Source: an uncultured Parasphingopyxis sp.
GTDB lineage: Bacteria > Pseudomonadota > Alphaproteobacteria > Sphingomonadales > Sphingomonadaceae
NCBI GenBank assembly: GCA_905479515.1
Contig: CAJQMX010000193.1
Location: forward strand, 1 to 13,173
Direction: 5' to 3'
DNA: 13,173 bases
The translations under genes were made by a program, and so were the position numbers. The notes under the pieces are model-generated. The model saw nothing but the letters and a program-made list of their open reading frames with translations. It had not been told where the DNA came from and did no database searches. This document shows positions 6,913 to 13,173 of the stretch, in pieces. Position 1 is the stretch's first letter; each line of letters begins with the position of its first letter.

Positions 6913-7103
6913 CCGCTATCCGAAAAAATCTCGGACCCCTTACATTCAGATTCCAATCATGTTGGCGAGGTTAGGAGAATATCTGAAGCTGATTCATGAA
7001 AATTTTTCTCCATGAGCTATGATACGTGCTGTCACTAACGATCTGCGGATCGACATCGATATAGTTGAGGACAATGTCTCGCGGTTTCGTCACATTGACC
7101 GAG

Positions 7104-7122
7104 GGGCACCTCGAATAATACC
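7104..7122 (+). repeat. Left terminal inverted repeat of the IS5-family element
   Basis: The 19-base end matches the right end at 17 of 19 positions when read inward. It lies 134 bases beyond the transposase stop. The adjoining CGAG at 7100-7103 is the left copy of the target duplication. Confidence 0.82.
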
Positions 7123-7256
7123 TCATTTCGGCGATGGTAGATTGAATCAGGCCCGATACGAAGCGTTTTTGCCAAGATTCATCGGCTTTTTCAGCGTCCC
7201 AGCGGGGCATTGCCATCTGAACCGCTGTTTCAGGCAGAGTCCGCCCCTGGGTGTGG

Positions 7257-8300
7257 TCATGGTGGTGCTGTGGCTAAGTGTTCCAACTGAACCAGGCGGC
7301 GCATATTGTAAGCCAGGTTCTTGAGCCCGATACGCGCCTTGGCGCGGATGATCCCGATGCTGCGTACCTGTGCGCCACCCATGTCGTTGCTTTGAGCTCC
7401 GAAGATATGCTCCACACGAACGCGGACCTTTGAGCGGGTTTTGTTACCTTGCTCCTGTCGTTTGCTCAGAGGTTTGTTCCGGTGGCCCTTGTAGGGGATG
7501 CGGCTCGACAGGCCTTTTTCTTTCAGTATCTTTTCAATGCCCGCAGACCGGTAGGCGCTGTCGGCCCACACATCGGATGCTGTGTTGTCTGCGTCAAGGA
7601 CCGCCTCAAGGGCTTGGCTGTCATGCACCGAAGCCTTCGTCACATGATAACAACGCACCAGCTTATGCCGACGGTCCACATGGATATGGTTCTTATAACC
7701 GTAGTGACTCTTGCCATGCTTCTTGGTCCACCGGGCATCCGTATCTTTCTGGCGGAATTTGGCCGGTTTATCCACCCAGTCCTTCGGTGTCTCTCCGGCT
7801 TTGATCTTTGCATTCTCATCACGCTTGTTATGCTGGGTGGGGACGGAGACGATGGAGGCATCGACGATCTGCCCACCCATCGCCAGATAACCCCGGTCTT
7901 TCAAATAGCTGTCGAAGTTCTCGAACACCGTCGCGATCATGCCAGCTTGCGCCAACTGCTCTCGATACAACCACACCGTCTTGGCATCGGGGACTTTGTC
8001 CTCAAGGCCTAATCCTAAAAACCGAACGAAGGAAAGCCGGTCGCGAATTTGGTATTCCACCTGATCGTCTGACAAATTATAAAGCGCACAGAGCACGATT
8101 GCCTTGAACATCACCACCGCATCCCATGGCTTGCGACCCGCCGATGATTTGCGTTGATTGGCCGGCTTGCGCCAGACCGCCTCAAGATGAGACCGAAACT
8201 CTTCCCACGGGACGATGCCGTCTATTTTCAGCAGCGGATCATTTTTGGCATCCAAGCCAGCATAGCGATTAGAAACATCAAAAAATCCAAGCGGGCTCAT
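7257..8300 (-). CDS. IS5-family DDE transposase
   Basis: The 347-residue transposase is uninterrupted. The acidic triad can be placed at Asp147 (G-Q-I-V-D-A-S), Asp247 (V-W-A-D-S-A-Y-R) and Glu297 (R-V-R-V-E-H-I-F-G). The last sits in the Y-(2)-R-(3)-E-(6)-R-type context of IS4/IS5-like enzymes. The N-terminal third holds the DUF772-like helical region, including L-S-D-D-Q-V-E-Y-Q-I-R-D-R-L-S-F. It catalyses cut-and-paste movement of the surrounding element by acting on its inverted repeats. The ATG at 8300 follows an AGGGATAGAAT-type stretch. No stop or frameshift was seen, so it is likely functional. Confidence 0.93.
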   Translation of the reverse strand: MSPLGFFDVSNRYAGLDAKNDPLLKIDGIVPWEEFRSHLEAVWRKPANQRKSSAGRKPWDAVVMFKAIVLCALYNLSDDQVEYQIRDRLSFVRFLGLGLEDKVPDAKTVWLYREQLAQAGMIATVFENFDSYLKDRGYLAMGGQIVDASIVSVPTQHNKRDENAKIKAGETPKDWVDKPAKFRQKDTDARWTKKHGKSHYGYKNHIHVDRRHKLVRCYHVTKASVHDSQALEAVLDADNTASDVWADSAYRSAGIEKILKEKGLSSRIPYKGHRNKPLSKRQEQGNKTRSKVRVRVEHIFGAQSNDMGGAQVRSIGIIRAKARIGLKNLAYNMRRLVQLEHLATAPP

Positions 8301-8362
8301 ATTCTATCCCTTTGATCACAACGCCGTGCTAACGGAATTCTATCAGATCAAAGGTCAGAGTG

Positions 8363-8381
8363 GGTATTTTTAGAGGTGCCC
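8363..8381 (-). repeat. Right terminal inverted repeat of the IS5-family element
   Basis: Read inward on the minus strand this end is GGGCACCTCTAAAAATACC. It lies upstream of the transposase start, so it would also carry the transposase promoter region. CGAG at 8382-8385 is the right copy of the target duplication. Confidence 0.82.
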
Positions 8382-8409
8382 CGAGGTTAGAAATGAAAAT
8401 CTAGGGTTC

Positions 8410-9552
8410 TCATCCTTGATCTTTCATGAATTTGAATACCGCTTGATCGTCTTCGCCCAAGACCGGAGCATGGGGTGTCGATTCCGGCCTCACGCCGTCG
8501 ATGCTTAATGGTAAACCGACGAAGCGCGCATCCACGGCTTCATATGCCTGAAGAATGCAGCAGGCCACCACTTGCAGATGCGTCAGCAGTTCTTCAATCG
8601 TTTGGACCGGGGCATTGGGAATGCCGGCTTCGGTCAATTTCGCGGACCAAACGTTCCGTGTATTGGTGCTCATGGCGTCAGCAATAAACTGGCGCAGTTC
8701 CCGCTCATTTTCATAGCGCTTTGCGTTTGTTTTGAAACGTTCATCTTGGCTCAACTCTTCGCGCCCGAGGGCCACACAAAACCGCCTAAATTGCAGGTCG
8801 GTGCCGACGGCTATGACGAGTATTCCGTCTGATGTTTGAAAACCATCATTAGGTACGATGAATGGCCCGCGGAGTCCGCTCCGTGCAGGTGCCTTGCCTG
8901 ACGCCAAGTATTGTGCAATTGGCAAGGTCATAAGTCCAATACCAGTTTCCAACAATGAGGTATCAATTATCGCACCGCGACCGGTTATAGTGCACTGCTG
9001 CAAGGCAGCGAGAGCACCAATTGCTGTCCACATCCCAGTACCAAGATCGAGTAATGACACCCCAACGCGAGAAAGTCGACGATCCGGCTCGCCAGTCAAA
9101 TTGGTGATGCCAGAAAACGCCTGCATGAGCGGGTCATAACCCGGAAGATCCTTAAAGGGACCTTTATTCCCATAGGCCCAGATATTACAGTAAATCAATT
9201 CAGGCTTTTCACGCGTCAATTCTTCCGCACCAAGAGAGAATCTATCGGCGAGTGCTGGTCTAAGATTTTGAATAACGATATCCGCGCGATCGAAGATGAG
9301 ACATTTTAATCGAGAAATATCTTCGGGGTTCATCATGTCGATGGTTATCGATTGCTTGCCGATATTCGCTGCATAATACGAAGCCGAGCCACCATCTTTC
9401 AGCAGAGGGCCCCAGCTTCGCGTTGCGTCTCCACCATCTGGGTTTTCAACCTTGATGACTTCGGCGCCGAGATCCGCTAGGATTTTCGAAGCGTATGGTC
9501 CGGCTATGCTCGACCCAAGCTCGATGACCACAATATTCTCTAATGGTAACAT
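8410..9552 (-). CDS. CaiB/BaiF (family III) CoA-transferase
   Basis: The 380-residue protein is of usual length for family III CoA-transferases, which move CoA between acids through an aspartyl-CoA thioester. Family landmarks are V-I-E-L-G-S-S-I-A-G-P-Y-A (9-21), 'LADLGAEVIKVENPDGGD' (25-42), N-I-G-K-Q-S-I-T-I-D (63-72), P-G-Y-D-P-L-M-Q-A-F-S-G (137-148), and the catalytic-type Asp169 in L-L-D-L-G-T-G-M-W. The position and context of Asp169 agree with formyl-CoA transferase. It follows the MaoC-like gene on the same strand after a 138-bp gap, so CoA activation and hydration may be linked. The acid acted on is unknown. A GGA lies only a few bases before the ATG, so the start is plausible but not certain. 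The gene ends 25 bases from the target duplication at the right end of the IS5 element. Confidence 0.92.
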   Translation of the reverse strand: MLPLENIVVIELGSSIAGPYASKILADLGAEVIKVENPDGGDATRSWGPLLKDGGSASYYAANIGKQSITIDMMNPEDISRLKCLIFDRADIVIQNLRPALADRFSLGAEELTREKPELIYCNIWAYGNKGPFKDLPGYDPLMQAFSGITNLTGEPDRRLSRVGVSLLDLGTGMWTAIGALAALQQCTITGRGAIIDTSLLETGIGLMTLPIAQYLASGKAPARSGLRGPFIVPNDGFQTSDGILVIAVGTDLQFRRFCVALGREELSQDERFKTNAKRYENERELRQFIADAMSTNTRNVWSAKLTEAGIPNAPVQTIEELLTHLQVVACCILQAYEAVDARFVGLPLSIDGVRPESTPHAPVLGEDDQAVFKFMKDQG

Positions 9553-9690
9553 GTCCTGATAAATTTTCCGCCTGATGTTGAAAATTACCTCTGCTAGCGC
9601 GGCCTCAACTTCGACGAGGGCGTTTTCCCCATGGGTGTGTTTTTCGTTGTTTCCGCTGAAAAACTGCCGAAGCGAAAATATTCTCGGTTG

Positions 9691-10146
9691 CTATTCGGGG
9701 CGTCCAGCCATGATCCGTAATGGGTTATAGGTAAGCACCGTTTCATTTTTCTGATTGACAATTTTGTTGAATGTTCGGACTTTACCTCGGCCCTTGGAAG
9801 TTGCACTCAACTCAATTACCTCACATTCCACATGGATAGTATCTCCGACGAACGTTGGGCCTTTGATATCCAGCTCCATATTCAGGAAGGCAAGCCCAGT
9901 ATGTTGCATGGTTGACTGAACAAGCAAGCCTTCGGCGTAAGTATAGGCTAACGCGCCCGGCACCACACGACCTGAAATGCCACCATGACTTGCAAGATAT
10001 TCAACGTCCGTAAAGATCACTTCGAGCATACCGGTGCAGGATATGAAATTCACCAAATCCGCTTCCGTGATAGTGCGTCCAATTGTGCGAAATTCTTGCC
10101 CGATTTCTAAGTTATTCCAGTATAGGCCTAAGCCAACAAATTCCAT
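9691..10146 (-). CDS. MaoC-like acyl dehydratase / (R)-enoyl-CoA hydratase
   Basis: This is a single hotdog-fold hydratase. The segment G-L-Y-W-N-N-L-E-I-G-Q-E-F is followed by 'TIGRTITEADLVNFISCTG'. Then come F-T-D-V-E-Y-L, 'GRVVPGALAYTYAEGL' and F-x-G-D-T-I-H-V. These fit MaoC-domain proteins that add water to 2-enoyl-CoA or related thioesters. The family's D-x-x-x-H/N catalytic pair is represented by the E-A-D-L-V-N-F and downstream region; His64 (A-S-H-G-G) may contribute, but I cannot place the hydratase pair with certainty. The start was put at the ATG at 10146 because AAAGAG lies eight bases upstream. An in-frame ATG at 10173 would add nine residues but has a poor binding site. It is divergent from the Baeyer-Villiger monooxygenase and upstream of the CoA-transferase. 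Confidence 0.85.
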   Translation of the reverse strand: MEFVGLGLYWNNLEIGQEFRTIGRTITEADLVNFISCTGMLEVIFTDVEYLASHGGISGRVVPGALAYTYAEGLLVQSTMQHTGLAFLNMELDIKGPTFVGDTIHVECEVIELSATSKGRGKVRTFNKIVNQKNETVLTYNPLRIMAGRPE

Positions 10147-10343
10147 GAAACTGACTCTTTCAAAAAATGGCATCCAAAATCATATGAGGGTTACCAAGCT
10201 TACGCTGCCGACACAAGATACTTAATTTCTGCAAATTTCCCGCTATTTTATTTGCTATCCCATTGTCTTTATAACGAGGCTTAAAACACAGTCTTAAGAA
10301 ATTATTCTCTGTTGTCCAGATCTATTTTTTAACAAACGATAGT

Positions 10344-10372
10344 TTGACAAATTCCTCTCATGAAGCTAATTT
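10344..10372 (+). promoter_or_regulatory. Candidate sigma70-like rightward promoter
   Basis: TTGACA at 10344-10349 is a perfect -35 consensus; TAATTT at 10367-10372 follows at exactly 17 bases. The -10 is weak. It lies in the AT-rich gap between the MaoC-like gene and the rightward scrap and monooxygenase, so it is the best visible promoter for the latter. Confidence 0.4.
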
Positions 10373-10415
10373 TTCTCTGAAAAATCTCATATTTGGTTGA
10401 TTCTAACCTGTAGGG

Positions 10416-10729
10416 GTGAATAATGACGAAGCGGAAAATCTTCGCAGATTTTCATATCGTTATGCTGTGTGCTGCGCAACCGCTATTTTGACCAAAGAGT
10501 GTCTGCATTTTTATGAGATCGAGCCTCATGTTACACGCCGCGAAAAACATGACGAGATCTTTGTAGTCGAAGGATCGGACCCGCTTATTCCAATGGGCGT
10601 CTCTTCGCTGCCAGTCGGGATTCGAAGGCCTTACGAGCAGCCGGCGCTAAATTCGATGAGCTGCACGATAACGACCTGCCAAAAGCTCGGATTGCTAATT
10701 TACTATCAAAGTGCTGGCAGCGGGCTTGA
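10416..10729 (+). other. Coding-like stretch, possibly a frameshifted pseudogene
   Basis: A frame opens at a GTG (10416), and its first two thirds include 'KHDEIFVVEGSDPLIPMG'. A second frame, entered near 10598, reads L-F-A-A-S-R-D-S-K-A-L-R-A-A-G-A-K-F-D-E-L-H-D-N-D-L-P and stops at 10727-10729. The second part looks more protein-like than the continuation of the first frame, which would suit a gene broken by a -1/+2 shift near 10590-10600. I do not recognise either half. There is no strong ribosome binding site at the GTG. It may be only the leader of the monooxygenase transcript. Confidence 0.3.
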
Positions 10730-10758
10730 ACTAGCATTGCGGAGGGTGGTCCTGATTT

Positions 10759-12429
10759 ATGTCTATCAAGAAAGATAACGATATGTCGAAGCTTTCGCAG
10801 AGAACGCAAACAACGCGATCACCATCAGCGGATCAATACGACGCTATCATAATAGGCGCAGGCATGGCGGGCATGTATCAACTCCATCTGCTTAGAAAGC
10901 TAGGACTTTCTGTACGTGTCTTTGAAGCTGGTGGTGACGTCGGCGGTACCTGGTATTGGAATCGTTATCCCGGAGCTCGTTTTGATTCCGAGAGCTACAG
11001 CTATGGCTATTCTTTTTCCGAAGAACTTTTGCAGGAGTGGGATTGGAGTGAACATTTTTCCGCCCAGCCTGAAACATTGACTTACCTCAACTACGTCGCC
11101 GATAAGTTCGGCTGGCGTAAGGATATTCAGTTTAACAATCGCGTCCAGGGAGCACATTATGTTGAGGACGGGAACTTTTGGGAAGTTGAATTTGAAAATG
11201 GCGGTCGAGCGCGCGGGCGTTATCTGATCACGGCTATTGGTCCTCTTTCAGCGCCAACGATGCCAGCTATTGACGGTGTCGATGATTATCAAGGGGAAGC
11301 ATATCATACAGGGTTGTGGCCTCATGTACCGGTGAGCTTCGAGGATAAGCGTGTAGCTGTTATTGGGACCGGTGCGACCGGCGTGCAAACCATACAGGAA
11401 GTTGCCAAAAAGGCCGGACATCTGACAGTTTTTCAACGCACACCCAATTGGTGCGCGCCTTTGAATAATAGCCCGATCGATGATCAGACGCAGACGAAAA
11501 TCAAGGCCAGTTATCCGGAAATATTCGCTCGATGTAAGGATACCTACACAGGTTTTCTACATGATTCGGACCGCCGTCACGCACTTGAAGTTTCCCTGGA
11601 AGAACGTGAAGCTTTTTACGAAGAGCTCTACGCCGGGCCCGGCTTTGGCATATGGGTTGGGAATTTTCGCGATGTCCTGGTTGACCAGGACGCTAACGAT
11701 ACGATCAGTGAATTTGTGGCAAAGAAAATTCGCGAAAGAGTCAAAGCCCCCGAAATTGCGGAAAAATTAATTCCAACCAACCATGGCTTCGGTACCCGAC
11801 GGGTGCCAATGGAAACTAATTATTATGAAGTCTATAATCAGAAAAACGTGGAGCTTGTTGACATCCGAGAAACGCCGATTGAAAGGATAACGGCTAGCGG
11901 GATTGAGACCTGTGACAATAATTTTGAATTCGACATGATCATTTATGCCACCGGATTTGACGCTGTCACCGGTGCGTTTGACCGGATAGATATTCGGGGT
12001 ACAGGTGGGCAAACCCTGAAAGACAAATGGGTAGATGGTCCCAAAACCTATTTGGGTCTTCAAATCGAAGGTTTCCCTAACCTTTTGACGTTGGTCGGAC
12101 CGCATAATGCAGCAACATTTTGCAATATTCCAAGATGTATTGAACAGAATGTCGAGTGGGTGGCCGATTTGATGAAGTATATGCGGGACGGAAACCATGA
12201 ACGTATTGTGCCAACGACGGCGGCGGAAAATGCCTGGACAGAGCATGTCTACGAGTCTGGCCAACGGATGCTTTTCACTAAAGTTGATTCCTGGTTTATG
12301 GGCGTGAACCAAAATGTTCCTGGTAAGCAAAAACGCACTTTTTTGATTTATGCTGGCGGAGCACCATCATACCGGGAGAGATGTGATGAGATTGCTGCAG
12401 ACGATTATGCCGGATTTGAAATCTCGTAA
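10759..12429 (+). CDS. Flavin-containing Baeyer-Villiger monooxygenase (type I)
   Basis: The 556-residue protein has two dinucleotide-binding motifs: I-G-A-G-M-A-G for FAD (32-38) and I-G-T-G-A-T-G for NADPH (201-207). Both type I fingerprints are present. The long one, G-G-T-W-Y-W-N-R-Y-P-G-A-R-F-D, is perfect at 62-76. The short one is Y177-x-G-x-x-x-H183-x-x-x-W187-P188, with Tyr where Phe is usual. Arg348 in G-T-R-R-V-P corresponds to the active-site Arg of phenylacetone and cyclohexanone monooxygenases, and A-T-G-F-D-A-V-T-G-A is the C-terminal signature. It inserts one oxygen next to a ketone carbonyl, giving an ester or lactone. GGAGG lies 13 bases before the ATG; a Met nine codons in (10783) is an alternative start. 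It is overall closest in pattern to the PAMO/CHMO group; the ketone is unknown. Confidence 0.95.
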   Translation: MSIKKDNDMSKLSQRTQTTRSPSADQYDAIIIGAGMAGMYQLHLLRKLGLSVRVFEAGGDVGGTWYWNRYPGARFDSESYSYGYSFSEELLQEWDWSEHFSAQPETLTYLNYVADKFGWRKDIQFNNRVQGAHYVEDGNFWEVEFENGGRARGRYLITAIGPLSAPTMPAIDGVDDYQGEAYHTGLWPHVPVSFEDKRVAVIGTGATGVQTIQEVAKKAGHLTVFQRTPNWCAPLNNSPIDDQTQTKIKASYPEIFARCKDTYTGFLHDSDRRHALEVSLEEREAFYEELYAGPGFGIWVGNFRDVLVDQDANDTISEFVAKKIRERVKAPEIAEKLIPTNHGFGTRRVPMETNYYEVYNQKNVELVDIRETPIERITASGIETCDNNFEFDMIIYATGFDAVTGAFDRIDIRGTGGQTLKDKWVDGPKTYLGLQIEGFPNLLTLVGPHNAATFCNIPRCIEQNVEWVADLMKYMRDGNHERIVPTTAAENAWTEHVYESGQRMLFTKVDSWFMGVNQNVPGKQKRTFLIYAGGAPSYRERCDEIAADDYAGFEIS

Positions 12430-12529
12430 ATGTAAAAAGAAAGCTAGTCAATTTATTGCCGCCTATTTTTATACGCATGTCGACAATGAGGTTTTGACGA
12501 TGTTCGAATGAGATATGTAAGAGAAATAA

Positions 12530-12658
12530 ATGCCAATTGAATTGCAGAAAATCCTACCGGCAGAACGCCTCATGGAGATGACAAAAAAGGGATATTGGCA
12601 GGAACCTTTGGTAACTGACTATCTTGATGAATGGTGCTGTCATGTCTGGATGGCGCTC
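12530..12658 (+). pseudogene. Acyl-CoA synthetase N-terminal fragment cut by IS3-family element
   Basis: The ATG at 12530, preceded by AAGAG, opens a frame of 43 codons. It contains P-A-E-R-L-M-E-M-T-K-K-G-Y-W and then L-V-T-D-Y-L-D-E-W. This resembles the N-terminus of AMP-dependent acyl-CoA synthetases of the cyclohexanecarboxylate/long-chain type, where a short helix and a 'G-x-W-x-x-x-x-x-x-D-Y-L-D' stretch precede the ATP-binding domain. The stop TGA at 12659-12661 is the first three bases of the insertion element, so the remainder of the gene would lie beyond the element, outside the window. It follows the monooxygenase by 100 bp on the same strand and was probably in its operon, activating the acid product with CoA. 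The family call rests on only 43 residues. Confidence 0.55.
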
Positions 12659-13173
12659 TGAAGTGGTCCTGCTTTTCCGAACAGGTTGTCGGCTAAGTTA
12701 AGGTGTATCGGGTTTGGTTATCATGCCGCTTTTATCATTTCATCGCCGTCAAAGTATGCCTAGTCCGGCGTTCGTTTATCAAGAGCCGTGTGAGGGCGGT
12801 CAGTGTTGTAGAATTTAATCCACTGCCGAATAACCTGTTCAGCCATAAATCTGTCGGTCAGTTCGTGTAAGTAAACAGCTTCCTGTTTTAAGGATCGCCA
12901 GAGGCGTTCGATGAAGATGTTATCGAGATACCGCCCGCGTCCGTCCATTGATATGTTTACCTCGGCTTCCGTCAGCGTTGTTATCCACGCCGACCCAGTG
13001 AACTGGCTGCCTTGGTCGGTGTTCATAATCTCTGGCGGGCCATATCGGGCAATAGCCTCTTGCAATGCCTCGACGCAAAAGCGGGCGTCCATCGTATTTG
13101 ATAAGCGCCACGACAGTACCTTGCGCGTCGCCCAGTCCATAATGGCAACCAGATACAGAAAACCACGTTTCAC
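12659..13173 (-). mobile_element. IS3-family insertion sequence, partial (runs off right edge)
   Basis: The terminus was placed at TGAAGTGGTCCTGCTTTTCC, starting at 12659. It begins with TG, as IS3-family ends do, and lies 62 bases from the in-frame end of the transposase reading frame. It also coincides with the point where the neighbouring coding frame is lost. The transposase reads toward this end, so this is the transposase 3' end (IRR side). The other end, orfA and the other copy of any 3-4-bp target duplication are outside the window. Confidence 0.75.
12760..13173 (-). CDS. IS3-family transposase (OrfB, rve integrase core), partial, with premature amber stop
   Basis: The frame is open at the right edge; the first visible codon (GTG) is not a start. 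About 137 residues of the OrfB integrase core are visible. The second catalytic Asp is in N-T-D-Q-G-S-Q-F-T-G (Asp53 of the visible part) and the Glu in I-F-I-E-R-L-W-R-S-L-K-Q-E (Glu89). It ends with W-I-K-F-Y-N-T-D-R-P-H-T-A-L. The first catalytic Asp should lie just outside. Relatives read on past T-P-D as A-A-Y-F. Here a TAG (12760-12762) replaces that first Ala codon, and the frame continues as A-Y-F-D-G-D-E-M-I-K-A-A to a TGA at 12721-12723. The loss of about a dozen residues after the catalytic core may or may not disable it. Confidence 0.9.
   Translation of the reverse strand: MKRGFLYLVAIMDWATRKVLSWRLSNTMDARFCVEALQEAIARYGPPEIMNTDQGSQFTGSAWITTLTEAEVNISMDGRGRYLDNIFIERLWRSLKQEAVYLHELTDRFMAEQVIRQWIKFYNTDRPHTALDKRTPD

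Larger units (their letters stand above)
7104..8381 (-). mobile_element. Complete IS5-family insertion sequence (1278 bp)
   Basis: Terminal inverted repeats were found by reading inward from both ends: GGGCACCTCGAATAATACC at 7104-7122, and the same with two mismatches on the minus strand from 8381 to 8363. Both ends are flanked by the 4-bp sequence CGAG (7100-7103 and 8382-8385), a target duplication of the size usual for the IS5 subgroup. One intact transposase gene fills the element on the minus strand, leaving 81 bp upstream and 153 bp downstream inside the IS. The element sits between the converging dioxygenase and CoA-transferase genes and does not appear to break a gene: rejoining the flanks gives about 215 bp of intergenic DNA. 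It looks intact and possibly active. Confidence 0.85.

Noticed and set aside
6919..6935. Hairpin TCCGA-N7-TCGGA after the dioxygenase as a terminator.
   Set aside because: The stem is only five pairs and no T-run follows, so it is too weak to call.
6971..7250. Minus-strand frame reading P-R-W-D-A-E-K-A-D-E-S-W, suspected to be a gene fragment split by the IS.
   Set aside because: Most of it lies inside the IS between its left end and the transposase stop. After removing the IS the remaining part has no start codon and no continuation on the other side.
7370..8107. Plus-strand open frames of up to 187 codons across the IS5 transposase.
   Set aside because: They are shadows of the transposase gene, with no ribosome binding site and no family motifs.
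6966..8390. A 9-base direct repeat CGAGGTTAG at 6966-6974 and 8382-8390, at first taken as a target duplication around the transposase.
   Set aside because: No inverted repeats lie inside these copies. The true ends at 7104 and 8381 have 17 of 19 matching positions and CGAG on both sides. A chance 9-mer between two intergenic stretches is expected about once.
8387..8413. A mini-ORF beginning at an ATGA overlap with the CoA-transferase stop, and TTAG as an IS5-type target.
   Set aside because: The frame is only eight codons long, and the IS ends fit CGAG rather than TTAG.
10280..10299. CTTAA-N9-TTAAG dyad in the gap between the MaoC-like gene and the rightward scrap.
   Set aside because: Short AT-rich half-sites are frequent by chance in such DNA, and there is no partner site or regulator.
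11767..12330. A 187-codon minus-strand frame across the Baeyer-Villiger gene.
   Set aside because: It is antisense to a well-supported gene and has no recognisable domain.

Overview
The window looks like an accessory catabolic region of a Gram-negative proteobacterium, most likely an alphaproteobacterium. That guess rests on the mid-range GC by eye and on families common in that class: CaiB/BaiF CoA-transferase, MaoC hydratase, Baeyer-Villiger monooxygenase, and IS5- and IS3-type transposases. No rRNA, tRNA or housekeeping gene is present to fix the taxonomy. No CRISPR array or phage module was seen.

Layout. (1) 1-918 is decaying sequence: the 3' part of an erythromycin-esterase-family gene with a late frameshift, then a remnant of a zinc-dependent alcohol dehydrogenase with an internal in-frame deletion, then an unrecognised coding-like scrap. 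(2) 907-4565: a leftward FMN enzyme of the nitronate monooxygenase family; a 610-bp AT-rich gap with a perfect dyad; then a rightward group of an SDR oxidoreductase resembling peroxisomal enoyl-CoA reductases and two PaaI-type hotdog thioesterases that overlap by one base. (3) 4634-6912: a leftward HxlR regulator divergent from an NmrA/QorB-like NAD(P)-binding protein, followed by a DODA-type extradiol dioxygenase. (4) 7104-8381: a complete IS5-family element with inverted repeats and a 4-bp target duplication, inserted between converging genes. (5) 8410-10146: a leftward MaoC-like hydratase and a family III CoA-transferase. (6) 10416-12429: a coding-like scrap, then a full-length Baeyer-Villiger monooxygenase. 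(7) 12530-13173: the first 43 codons of an apparent acyl-CoA synthetase, cut by an IS3-family element whose transposase reading frame carries an early amber codon and which runs off the right edge.

How the genes may work together. The Baeyer-Villiger monooxygenase would convert a ketone, probably cyclic or bulky, to a lactone or ester. CoA activation (the broken ligase and the CaiB-type transferase), hydration (MaoC), reduction of double bonds (the SDR and possibly the FMN enzyme) and release of CoA (thioesterases) would form a beta-oxidation-like lower route. This pattern fits breakdown of alicyclic ketones, terpenoids or steroids, but the substrate cannot be read from the sequence. The HxlR/quinone-reductase/extradiol-dioxygenase module looks like a separate unit that senses and removes quinones or catechols. 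Two insertion sequences and at least three broken genes show that the region is being rearranged. I found no clearly new system. The most distinctive points are the SDR lacking the usual catalytic tyrosine, the HxlR-dioxygenase pairing, and the exactly mappable IS insertions.
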